Shown here piece after piece: positions 15,115-21,655 of a stretch of DNA of 21,744 nt (within the stretch, counting starts at the first letter, position 1; the number at the start of each line of letters is the position of its first letter). Origin of the DNA: SXOA01 sp964444865 (GTDB lineage: Bacteria > Planctomycetota > Planctomycetia > Pirellulales > Pirellulaceae). The DNA lies in the NCBI GenBank assembly GCA_964444865.1, contig CAYUJE010000080.1:1-21744 (forward strand), given 5' to 3'. A program made the translations under genes and the position numbers. The notes beneath the pieces were generated by a model. The model made no database searches, was not told where the DNA came from, and saw only the letters and a program-made list of their open reading frames with translations.

Positions 15115-16134
15115 ATGAAGCGTTCTCTTGGCAAGCATCAGGGGTTCACCCTGGTCGAACTTTTGGTGGTCATTGCGATCATCGGAGTTCTGGTGGCTTT
15201 GCTGTTGCCTGCTGTGCAACAAGCGCGCGAAGCTGCCCGGCGCATGCAATGCGCCAACAACCTCAAACAGTATGGTATCGCCTGCCATACGTACCACGAT
15301 ATTTGGAACAAGATGCCAAATAGCAACTGGGTCAATTACAACGGCGACTGGAATCTTAGGTGCCCTGGTTGGCAGGCCAACATTCTGCCACAGATGGAAC
15401 AGCAGCCTCTGTTCGACAAACTTGACTGGGCTCTTACCAATTATGGCAATCCGTATACCGGTTGGGATTCTCTGGTCCAAACCTCCAGAGGCTCTCGACC
15501 CATTCGCGAAACGCAGGTCCCGTACGCCCGTTGTCCTTCGGATGGTTCACCCAACAGCCCGGACTGGGCCGTCTCGAGTTATTGTGGCAGCATGGGCTCG
15601 CAAGCGACCGTCTCTGCGGACGGGGCTTGCAATCCTTACAGGCAAACCATTGGATACCATTTTGATTACCAAGGGTGGCCCGACCACGGCAACACCACGA
15701 ATCAAGAGTCCCTCTCAGGGGTGTTTAACCGACTTGGCGTTACCTCCGGAATGAATTTTGGTGCCGTACGCGATGGCTTGTCCAATACGATTTTTGTAGG
15801 TGAGATCCTTCCTGAATGCCATGACCATAACGGTGGTTGGTGGCATTACAACGGGATGGGTAACGCTCACGCCAGCACGTCTTGCCCCATCAACATCTTT
15901 ACCACCTGTGCAACGGGTGGTCAGCCGGAAGCAATTCAAAAAGGGTATCCTTTCCCGAATTGCACGGCGAGGTCTAACTGGAATCTGTCGTGGGGCTTCA
16001 AATCCCGCCACCCCCAGGTTTGCCAGTTTGTGTTCGGTGACGGCAGCGTTAAACCGCTGAGTCAGTCCATCAACTACACGACCTATCAACGCATGGGCGG
16101 CCGGCGTGACGGGTTGCCGCTTGGCGAATACTAA
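15115..16134 (+). CDS. DUF1559 prepilin-like pseudopilin protein
   Basis: The 339-aa protein begins with a type IV pilin-like leader: a short basic segment, then GFTLVELLVVIAIIGVLVAL with Glu at the fifth position of the mature chain, then AVQQAREAARR. This is the DUF1559 (SBP_bac_10-like) family that has expanded strongly in planctomycetes. The C-terminal FVFGDGSVKPL near residue 305 fits the family's H-x-DG motif. It should be processed by a prepilin peptidase and stay anchored in the inner membrane facing the periplasm. Start is certain: GAGGAG lies five bases upstream of the ATG. A strong terminator follows. It is a single-gene unit with its own promoter. The role in the cell envelope is not settled. 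Confidence 0.95.
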   Translation: MKRSLGKHQGFTLVELLVVIAIIGVLVALLLPAVQQAREAARRMQCANNLKQYGIACHTYHDIWNKMPNSNWVNYNGDWNLRCPGWQANILPQMEQQPLFDKLDWALTNYGNPYTGWDSLVQTSRGSRPIRETQVPYARCPSDGSPNSPDWAVSSYCGSMGSQATVSADGACNPYRQTIGYHFDYQGWPDHGNTTNQESLSGVFNRLGVTSGMNFGAVRDGLSNTIFVGEILPECHDHNGGWWHYNGMGNAHASTSCPINIFTTCATGGQPEAIQKGYPFPNCTARSNWNLSWGFKSRHPQVCQFVFGDGSVKPLSQSINYTTYQRMGGRRDGLPLGEY

Positions 16135-16144
16135 TCGCTGATCT

Positions 16145-16162
16145 CCCTTGCCCTGGCAAGGG
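16145..16162 (+). repeat. 7-bp hairpin just after the DUF1559 stop
   Basis: CCCTTGC (16145-16151) and GCAAGGG (16156-16162) pair around a CCTG loop. TTT follows, but the main terminator is 27 bp further on. Confidence 0.5.
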
Positions 16163-16188
16163 TTTGATGCAAATCGTTTGACAATAGA

Positions 16189-16223
16189 CCGGGCGTGGCA
16201 CCAATGCCACGCCCGGTTTTTTT
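16189..16223 (+). terminator. Strong Rho-independent terminator of the DUF1559 gene
   Basis: A perfect 12-bp stem (16189-16200 with 16205-16216) with a 4-nt loop CCAA is followed at once by seven T (16217-16223). Confidence 0.95.
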
Positions 16224-16279
16224 GTTGCCTTTCTGCCAGTGTATTCTCGGGTGCACAGCGAGCTTCGTAATGCACCCAC

Positions 16280-17161
16280 TTACAACTGCGATGTTTGCAG
16301 CAGGACCGGAAAGAATTGCCCTTCCATCTTGTGGCCGACAGGGATGGGGGGAACTCCTTGCAACAGTTCTTCGTTCTTGTCGCTCATTACGCCGTCGCGA
16401 AAAGCGTTAATGACCGTGGCCCGGCGAGGGCGATCGGTCCGGTTCTCGAAGCTGCCGTGGACCATCAGGGGATGATGGAACGAGCATTCTCCCTTTTTGA
16501 GCTCAATGGCGACGGGATGCTGGAATTGCTCCCACTGGTCGGGCGTCAGGACTTCCTGGATGGCGTCCATGTTGCCCGCCAGGCCGGTGATGGGAAGGAG
16601 CGTCCAGTTGTGACTGCCGGGGACATAGTGCACGCAGCCGTTCTCCTTGGTGCTGTCGTCCAGGCCAATCCAGCAGGTGAGATGGGCCATCGGCTTGGTG
16701 CGGGTCCAATAAGAATAGTCTTGATGCCAGGCAACCACGCCCCCGTGCTTTGCCGGCTTGCAGAAGAGCTGGTCGTGCCAGAAGCGGACGGCTCCGCCCA
16801 AAAGTTGGCTAGCGGCAACGGTGAAAGCTGGATGCCAGAGGATGTCGTGAAAGCCAGGGCGAATTCGCCAGGCCCCGAGGGCATGAAACAGCACGGTGTC
16901 CGGTCGGCTGGATTCATTCGTGTGGTACTCGTACCACAGCTCGTGCCCTTCGTGGTTGGGATTGAAGAATTCCGCCAGCTCGGTCCGGAGTTTTTCAATC
17001 TGCTCGTCTGTAAGAATGCGCACGCCGGCCAGATAGCCTTGCTCGTGGTAGAAGGCAACCTGTTCGTCGGTTAGACGATACTTTTCCCATTCCGCTTTGG
17101 TTTTGGGAAGCTCGAGCAAATCGCCGACAAGGTCGTGGCGGAGGGAAAGGTCGTTGGGCAT
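16280..17161 (-). CDS. Phytanoyl-CoA dioxygenase (PhyH) family protein
   Basis: The 293-aa protein carries a full PhyH signature: WHQDYSYW with iron ligands His146 and Asp148, the distal His235 in HPLMVHGSF and Arg246/Arg247 (RPRRATVINAF) as the likely 2-oxoglutarate anchor. CVHYVPGSHNW (176-186) is the strand before the distal half. The N-terminal LTDEQVAFYHEQGYLAG is typical. The enzyme should be an Fe(II)/2-oxoglutarate oxygenase for an unknown small molecule. Start at 17159-17161: AGAGGA is about six bases upstream. It diverges from the alpha/beta hydrolase gene, whose start is 132 bp away, and the leader holds a GGGGGC-GTCA-GCCCCC hairpin. It is not close in sequence to the PhyH gene at 466-1365. 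Confidence 0.9.
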   Translation of the reverse strand: MPNDLSLRHDLVGDLLELPKTKAEWEKYRLTDEQVAFYHEQGYLAGVRILTDEQIEKLRTELAEFFNPNHEGHELWYEYHTNESSRPDTVLFHALGAWRIRPGFHDILWHPAFTVAASQLLGGAVRFWHDQLFCKPAKHGGVVAWHQDYSYWTRTKPMAHLTCWIGLDDSTKENGCVHYVPGSHNWTLLPITGLAGNMDAIQEVLTPDQWEQFQHPVAIELKKGECSFHHPLMVHGSFENRTDRPRRATVINAFRDGVMSDKNEELLQGVPPIPVGHKMEGQFFPVLLQTSQL

Positions 17162-17181
17162 GATAATCCTCTTGGCGAGCG

Positions 17182-17197
17182 GGGGGCGTCAGCCCCC
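17182..17197. repeat. GC-rich palindrome in the leader between divergent genes
   Basis: GGGGGC, a GTCA loop and GCCCCC make a perfect 6-bp stem, 20 bp upstream of the PhyH start. Palindromes of this make-up are, from memory, common between planctomycete genes; here it may be a dispersed repeat. Confidence 0.5.
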
Positions 17198-17293
17198 TGA
17201 TACTTGCACCACTCGCAGGTGACTGATTGAGACGGGCACAATATCCCGTTAGCATAACGTCCATTCACTTCTCTCCAGTAGGTGCCTTCTCCC

Positions 17294-18172
17294 ATGAACC
17301 GTTTCTTTGCGATTGCAGTTCTCTTTTCTGTTTTTTCGGTTCCCGCCTTTGCTGCCGAGCCGAAGACCGAACTCCTCTGGCCCGCCGGCGCTCCTGACGC
17401 TAAAGGTACAGAAGCCAAGGACAAGCCGACGCTGATCATCTACCTGCCGGAAAAGGAAAAGGCCAATGGCGGAGCCGTGGTAATCTGCCCCGGCGGCGGA
17501 TATCAACATCTGGCGATGGACCATGAGGGGCATCAAATTGCCCGCTGGCTTAACGATAACGGTATCGCCGGTTTCATCTGCGATTATCGCCACCGTGGGA
17601 AGGGCTACGGCCATCCCGCCCCGCTGGATGATGCTCAGCGGGCCATCCGTACGGTTCGGGCACGAGCCAAGGAATTCAATGTGGACCCCGCGAAAATCGG
17701 CATCCTCGGCTTCTCGGCCGGCGGACATCTCACCTCCAGTGCCGTCACCCATTTCGATAAGGGGAAAGCCGACTCGAAAGACCCGATCGATCAGGTTTCC
17801 TGCCGTCCCGACTTCGGCATCCTCTGCTATCCGGTGATCGCCTTCAACGAGAAATTCACCCACGTCGGCTCACAAAACAACCTGCTGGGCAAAGACGCCT
17901 CTGAAGACCTCATCAAAAGCATGTCCAGCGAAAAACAGGTCTCGGCCGAAACGCCCCCCTGCTTTCTCTGGCACACTTATGAAGACACCGGCGTCCCCCC
18001 GGAAAACAGCATCGCCTTCTACCTCGCCTGCATCAAGAACAAGGTCCCCGCCGAACTTCACGTCTACGAAAAAGGCCGCCACGGCGTCGGCCTCGGCAAA
18101 GACATTCCCGGCACCAGCAACTGGCCGACAGAGTGCATTGCGTGGCTGAAGAATCACGGGTTTGCGAAGTGA
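17294..18172 (+). CDS. Exported alpha/beta hydrolase (esterase/BD-FAE or acetyl xylan esterase type)
   Basis: The 292-aa protein starts at the ATG 17294, giving a signal peptide cut after AFA (residue 20). An in-frame GTG at 17282 would add four residues. The alpha/beta hydrolase core is clear: PGGGY (66-70) forms the oxyanion loop, GFSAGGH (139-145) holds the nucleophile Ser141, Asp231 (YEDTGVPP) and His263 (GRHGVGLG) complete the triad. LWHTYEDTGVPPENSIAFY is typical of secreted planctomycete esterases of the BD-FAE or xylan-acetyl-esterase-like type. The natural substrate is probably an acylated sugar or polysaccharide, inferred from relatives only. It diverges from the PhyH gene and is followed 12 bp later by the zinc-motif gene. 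Confidence 0.88.
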   Translation: MNRFFAIAVLFSVFSVPAFAAEPKTELLWPAGAPDAKGTEAKDKPTLIIYLPEKEKANGGAVVICPGGGYQHLAMDHEGHQIARWLNDNGIAGFICDYRHRGKGYGHPAPLDDAQRAIRTVRARAKEFNVDPAKIGILGFSAGGHLTSSAVTHFDKGKADSKDPIDQVSCRPDFGILCYPVIAFNEKFTHVGSQNNLLGKDASEDLIKSMSSEKQVSAETPPCFLWHTYEDTGVPPENSIAFYLACIKNKVPAELHVYEKGRHGVGLGKDIPGTSNWPTECIAWLKNHGFAK

Positions 18173-18184
18173 ATCTCGGTTGCC

Positions 18185-18844
18185 ATGCCAATAGACAATC
18201 AAAAAGCCGACGAAGTCGTATTTGCATGCGAATTGTGCGGGCGCGAGCAGGCGATTTCTCAGTTACGCCAGTTGAACGGAGCGTGCAAGAAATGCGGTGA
18301 AACTACCTGGCGGATGCGACTGCAATTTCACGAAGGACCACCCTCAATGTCGCCCGTCGCCTGGGTGATGACGTGGATATTTGGTGTTCACGTCATCGAG
18401 CGCGTGACCGAGATTATCAAGTTGGAAACCCCCAATATTCCCGCGGCCGATGTAGCCGACATCGCCCGTCTAGGATGGGATTACAAACGAGGTGCATTCC
18501 ATTACATGGAAATGCGGCGTGAGTTGGATGCTGCCACCGAACGTGAAGCACAGAAAGCAAATGGCGGACGGAATTGCGTCCGCTGCGGGTTTTTCTACAT
18601 GCCGGTTGCGGATAAGCCTTGGACAACGGCGGGCTATTGCAGCCAAGGATGTTGCGGAAGCCTGGAAGCCGATAATGACTTGCCCTATTTGCCGGTCGCT
18701 CCCGAGGTCGAGACGGCGAGCAAACTCAGTAGCCGACCTCATCCGGTTGTCTGCCGGAATGGACATGCCTTCGAGGTAGCCGCGATGTACGTTGGAACCT
18801 ATCGTCCCTGTCCGATTTGCCGGCAAAAGACGGAAGTTACATGA
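18185..18844 (+). CDS. Cys-rich zinc-binding-type protein, unknown function
   Basis: The 219-aa protein holds three Cys clusters: CELC...CKKC (N-terminal, about 15-37), CVRC...CSQGCC (about 131-157) and C-x(n)-CPIC near the end. These look like zinc ribbons or zinc knuckles. The middle of the protein has one hydrophobic stretch (VAWVMTWIFGVHVIERV), possibly a membrane-associated or buried helix. The second half includes PHPVVCRNGHAF and PCPICRQK, giving a metal-site pattern of Cys-His plus Cys-Cys. I recognise no family. It starts 12 bp after the hydrolase stop and may share its transcript, with vapBC beginning 140 bp further on. Its base composition does not obviously differ from its neighbours. 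Confidence 0.6.
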   Translation: MPIDNQKADEVVFACELCGREQAISQLRQLNGACKKCGETTWRMRLQFHEGPPSMSPVAWVMTWIFGVHVIERVTEIIKLETPNIPAADVADIARLGWDYKRGAFHYMEMRRELDAATEREAQKANGGRNCVRCGFFYMPVADKPWTTAGYCSQGCCGSLEADNDLPYLPVAPEVETASKLSSRPHPVVCRNGHAFEVAAMYVGTYRPCPICRQKTEVT

Positions 18845-18924
18845 ATGGCCAATTGGGAGGTCTATCGTGTTCGCTCGCTGGCTATTTAGGCTTGCCGGAA
18901 TCGTGGAAGCGAGGGAATATTGGC

Positions 18925-18953
18925 TGGACAACGAGGAGACTGTGGGATACTAT
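18925..18953 (+). promoter_or_regulatory. Predicted vapBC promoter
   Basis: TGGACA (18925-18930), a 17-bp spacer and TACTAT (18948-18953) make a fair sigma70-like pair placed 30 bp before the antitoxin start. Confidence 0.5.
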
Positions 18954-18955
18954 TT

Positions 18956-18965
18956 GGTATATACC
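18956..18965. promoter_or_regulatory. Candidate VapBC operator palindrome
   Basis: GGTATATACC is a perfect 10-bp palindrome two bases after the -10 box. VapB antitoxins of the AbrB type are known to repress their own operon by binding such sites. Confidence 0.5.
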
Positions 18966-18970
18966 GCAGG

Positions 18971-18978
18971 AAAGGAGG
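18971..18978 (+). promoter_or_regulatory. Strong ribosome site fixing the vapB start
   Basis: AAAGGAGG lies five bases before the ATG at 18984 and eight before the GTG at 18987. It rules out the longer frame from 18792. Confidence 0.85.
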
Positions 18979-18983
18979 TTGTA

Positions 18984-19214
18984 ATGGTGATTGCCAAGGT
19001 GTTTCAAAATGGACGCAGTCAGGCCATCCGCTTGCCCAAGGAGTTTCGGGTCAATTGCGACGAGGTTTACTTGCAAAAGACACCCGATGGATTTCTGGTG
19101 ACGGCGAAAGATCCTTGGAAGACATTCCGCGAGGGAATCGCGGAATTATCCGATGAGTTCATGGCCGGCGGCCGCAATCAGCCCCCCGTACAAAAACGGG
19201 AGCCTCTTCGGTGA
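18984..19214 (+). CDS. vapB: VapB-type antitoxin (AbrB/SpoVT fold)
   Basis: The 76-aa protein begins MVIAKVFQNGRSQAIRLPKE, which is the standard AbrB-type DNA-binding half of VapB antitoxins, followed by a C-terminal tail (KDPWKTFREGIAEL) that would wrap around the toxin. It binds and neutralises VapC and represses the operon. The strong ribosome site at 18971-18978 fixes the start. Its stop TGA overlaps the toxin start (GTGA at 19211-19214), so the pair is translationally coupled. The longer frame from 18792 is a shadow without family features. A promoter and a palindrome lie directly upstream. Neighbouring genes show no link to its role. Confidence 0.93.
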   Translation: MVIAKVFQNGRSQAIRLPKEFRVNCDEVYLQKTPDGFLVTAKDPWKTFREGIAELSDEFMAGGRNQPPVQKREPLR

Positions 19215-19660
19215 TTTTCTTACTGGATACGGACTTTCTCATCGCCGCGATGCGAGGATTGAAATCATCGAAGGCCCCCGAGCGGAAGCGGGCCGAGGGA
19301 TTAGTACTCCGTTGCCAGCAGGCCCTTGCTGCCGGCGATCGCGTCGCCATCTCCGCGCTCACGGTTTCGGAGCTCGAATACGGGGCGTGTCGCAGTGGCC
19401 ATTATCCGACAGAAATCGTCGCCGTTCAGAAGATTCTCGCGCCTTTCGAAGTTCTCGAGTACGACGCCATCCACTGCCCGTTTCACTATGGGAGGATTCG
19501 TCACGAGTTGGAAGAGCGAGGAACCGCCATCGGTGCGATGGACCTGCTGATTGCCGCTCATGGGGTAGCCTTGGGAGCCACTGTCGTAACGAATAATGTC
19601 TCCCACTTTTCACGCGTATCCGGATTGCAGGTCGTAAATTGGTTCGTGAAAGGAAATTAG
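19211..19660 (+). CDS. vapC: VapC-type PIN-domain toxin ribonuclease
   Basis: The 149-aa PIN-domain protein has the acidic metal-binding residues of VapC toxins: Asp6 (LLDTDFL), Glu54 (TVSELEYG), Asp111 (AMDLLIAAH) and an Asn pair at 128-129 (VVTNNVSHF), where the fourth position is often Asp. The pattern GTAIGAMDLLIAAHGVALGA and NVSHFSRVSGLQVVNW is typical. Such toxins cut tRNA or rRNA when freed from VapB. It starts with GTG overlapping the vapB stop. The sequence seems intact, so the module is probably active. It converges with the XRE-cupin gene, whose stop overlaps its own by four bases. Confidence 0.93.
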   Translation: MIFLLDTDFLIAAMRGLKSSKAPERKRAEGLVLRCQQALAAGDRVAISALTVSELEYGACRSGHYPTEIVAVQKILAPFEVLEYDAIHCPFHYGRIRHELEERGTAIGAMDLLIAAHGVALGATVVTNNVSHFSRVSGLQVVNWFVKGN

Positions 19661-20295
19661 CGTCGTCGCCCCGCGGCTCGCCCATAAATATCCACCAAGA
19701 ACGCCACCGCCTGGCCGAGGCCGATGTTTTCGATGCGGTGAGGTACGTCGGCGGGGTAGTGGGCGGAGTCCCCTTTAGCCAGGTCGCGGGTTTCGTCGCC
19801 GGAAGTGAGCCGGACGGTTCCTTCCTCAATCGTCAGGAACTCGCGTGTCCCCTCATAGTGCGGCGAGCTGACCAGGGCGCCGCCGACTTTGAGCGTCAGT
19901 TCGTAGAACTCGACGTCTTTTTCGAGGTGCAGCGGCGACAGGGTGCGGATGCGGCACTGGGAGTCATCGCGGAACAAAAAGCCGCGATCATTGTGACGGA
20001 TAATATCGATTTTAGGCACCGTCGCCGGCGCCTCTACCAAATCGCCAAGCGACATCCCGAAAGCCTGTGCGATGCGGAAGGCGACCCCGAGCGTAGGGCT
20101 CGCTCCCCCCCGCTCAATCTGGCTGAGCATGCTGCGGCTGACGCCGGAAATGGTGGCGAGTTGCTCCAGGGTCCAGCCCTTCTCCTTGCGCATGGCTTTG
20201 ACCCGGTCGCAGACGAGCTGTTGAAGTGGCTCGGCCGGCACTTGAGGTAGGCTTGCAGCCTGCCCAGCTTTCGCTTTCTTCAGCTTTGCAGTCAT
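19657..20295 (-). CDS. XRE-family transcriptional regulator with cupin domain
   Basis: The 212-aa protein has an N-terminal XRE helix-turn-helix at about 30-88 (KGWTLEQLATISGVSRSMLSQIERG) and a cupin domain at about 125-205 (HYEGTREFLTIEEGTVRL, then KGDSAHYPADVPHRI). This arrangement is typical of regulators that sense a small ligand in the cupin. I chose the ATG at 20293-20295; a TTG start would add seven residues. Divergent from tdh, so it may control it. Residues 11-18 (GQAASLPQ) are encoded by a 23-bp near copy of one arm of the palindrome at 20406-20466, which is unusual. The stop overlaps the vapC stop on the other strand by four bases. Confidence 0.9.
   Translation of the reverse strand: MTAKLKKAKAGQAASLPQVPAEPLQQLVCDRVKAMRKEKGWTLEQLATISGVSRSMLSQIERGGASPTLGVAFRIAQAFGMSLGDLVEAPATVPKIDIIRHNDRGFLFRDDSQCRIRTLSPLHLEKDVEFYELTLKVGGALVSSPHYEGTREFLTIEEGTVRLTSGDETRDLAKGDSAHYPADVPHRIENIGLGQAVAFLVDIYGRAAGRRR
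20243..20265. repeat. In-gene near copy of the palindrome arm
   Basis: On the minus strand this 23-bp stretch matches one arm of the 20406-20466 palindrome at 21 of 23 bases. It is read in frame in the XRE-cupin gene, N-terminal to the helix-turn-helix. The core AGGCT-TGC-AGCCT is itself a small palindrome. Confidence 0.8.
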
Positions 20296-20405
20296 CTCAT
20301 TGCCAACTTTCGCCAAAATCCTGTTCCAAAATACTGGAATTCACGTCTTGTAAACCGGATGCCGAGATTCTACTATAGCAGAAGGACATTCCAGTTTCCA
20401 GGAAC

Positions 20406-20466
20406 GTGGGGTAGGCTTCCAGCCTGCCCAAAATTCCGCACCGGGCAGGCTGGAAGCCTACCCCAC
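20406..20466. repeat. 24-bp perfect inverted repeat, REP-like, before tdh
   Basis: The arms 20406-20429 and 20443-20466 are exact reverse complements of 24 bp, separated by 13 bp. Each arm also holds a small internal palindrome (AGGCT-TCC-AGCCT). It lies in the divergent region of 185 bp, 14 bp before the tdh start, so it would be in the tdh mRNA leader if transcription starts upstream. Confidence 0.95.
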
Positions 20467-20480
20467 ATTCGAGAAACCCC

Positions 20481-21542
20481 ATGAACGACCTTATCCCAGC
20501 CACGATGCCCGCCATTCGCAAACTCAAGAGCGAGCCCGGCCTCTGGTGGCAGGCGGAGACGCCGGTGCCGAAGATTGGCCCACGCGAGGTGTTGGTGGCG
20601 GTGACCCACGCCGGCATCTGCGGCACAGACCGGCACATTTACGAGTGGGACGCCTGGAGCAAGAGCCGCGTGCAGCTTGGCATCACGACCGGGCACGAGT
20701 TCGTGGGGAAAATCGTGGCGATGGGTTCTGCCGTCTCTCGGGCCCAAATCGGCCAGCGAGTGAGTGCTGAAGGACACATCGGCTGCGGCGTTTGTCAGCC
20801 GTGCCGAACGGGCAACGGACATATTTGCGAGAAGGTGGACATTCTCGGCATTGACTGCAACGGCTGCTTTGCAAAGTATGTCGCGGTGCCGGAGGAGAAT
20901 CTGTGGCCCGTCCATCCGGATATTCCCGATCACATTGCCGCGATCTTTGATCCCCTCGGCAACGCGATGCACACCGTGATGGCTGCCGGTGTGAGCGGGC
21001 GGAGCGTGCTCATTACAGGCGTCGGCATCATCGGCTTGATGGCGGTGACGATTGCGCATGCCGCGGGTGCGGGGACGATCATGGTGACCGACCGTGACGA
21101 AAAGCGACTGGCGCTGGCGAAAAAGCTCGGAGCCGATCACGCCTTCCATGCCAGCGACGAGAACTGGCCCGCCAAGGCCCGCGAGTTGACGCACAATCAA
21201 GGCCCGGAAGTGCTGCTGGAAATGAGCGGCCATCCGAAGGCAATTCGCCAAGGCTTTGCCGCCCTCCGCAACGGCGGCACCGCGGCCCTGCTCGGAATTC
21301 CCGCGGAGCCGGTGCCGCTCGACCTGCCAAACGATATCATTTTCAAAGGGGCCACGGTCCTGGGAATCAACGGCCGGCGGATGTTCGAAACCTGGTATCA
21401 GGTGGAAAGCTTCCTCCTCTCCGGCCGGCTGAACCTGGAACCGATCATCACCCACCACCTGCCGCTGGCCGATTTTGAAACGGGCTTCAGGCTGATGCAG
21501 GCAGGGGAAGCGATCAAAGTGGTGCTGGAAGTGCCAGTGTAG
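20481..21542 (+). CDS. tdh: L-threonine 3-dehydrogenase
   Basis: The 353-aa protein is a zinc-dependent medium-chain dehydrogenase and matches Tdh over its length from memory of the E. coli enzyme: catalytic-zinc ligands Cys47 (GICGTDRHIYEWD) and His72-Glu73 (GHEFVG), structural-zinc Cys102, 105, 108 and 116 (CGVCQPC...C), DPLGNAMHTV, the NAD-binding GVGIIG (181-185 region) and the Tdh-typical GRRMFETWY and PIITHHLP near the end. It oxidises threonine to 2-amino-3-ketobutyrate. The second enzyme, Kbl, is not adjacent here. The ATG at 20505 (MPAIRKLK) aligns better with E. coli than the ATG at 20481; neither has a clear ribosome site. Its stop codon lies in the left arm of the next inverted repeat. 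Confidence 0.92.
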   Translation: MNDLIPATMPAIRKLKSEPGLWWQAETPVPKIGPREVLVAVTHAGICGTDRHIYEWDAWSKSRVQLGITTGHEFVGKIVAMGSAVSRAQIGQRVSAEGHIGCGVCQPCRTGNGHICEKVDILGIDCNGCFAKYVAVPEENLWPVHPDIPDHIAAIFDPLGNAMHTVMAAGVSGRSVLITGVGIIGLMAVTIAHAAGAGTIMVTDRDEKRLALAKKLGADHAFHASDENWPAKARELTHNQGPEVLLEMSGHPKAIRQGFAALRNGGTAALLGIPAEPVPLDLPNDIIFKGATVLGINGRRMFETWYQVESFLLSGRLNLEPIITHHLPLADFETGFRLMQAGEAIKVVLEVPV

Positions 21543-21653
21543 GGTGTATGAGCGATAGCGAAATACACGCGCGAAGGACGCCTTGATTTCGATACCTTTT
21601 CCGAGTTCTCAACCGCAATACGCGTGCATTTCGCTATCGCTCATGCACCCTAC
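21539..21653. repeat. Long 33-bp inverted repeat overlapping the tdh stop
   Basis: Arms 21539-21571 and 21621-21653 match at 31 of 33 positions, with a 49-bp centre. Each arm also folds alone as a 6-bp stem (GTGTAT/ATACAC on the left, GTGCAT/ATGCAC in the right-hand arm read as its reverse complement) with a 13-nt loop. The two differing positions (9 and 27) pair with each other. The left arm includes the TAG stop of tdh. Confidence 0.93.
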
Positions 21654-21655
21654 CG

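Noticed and set aside
18792..18983. N-terminal extension of the antitoxin frame
   Set aside because: Strong ribosome site at 18971-18978 and the family's usual N-terminus support the start at 18984.
20373..21458. A minus-strand frame over tdh
   Set aside because: tdh is well supported by zinc and NAD motifs; the minus frame has no features.
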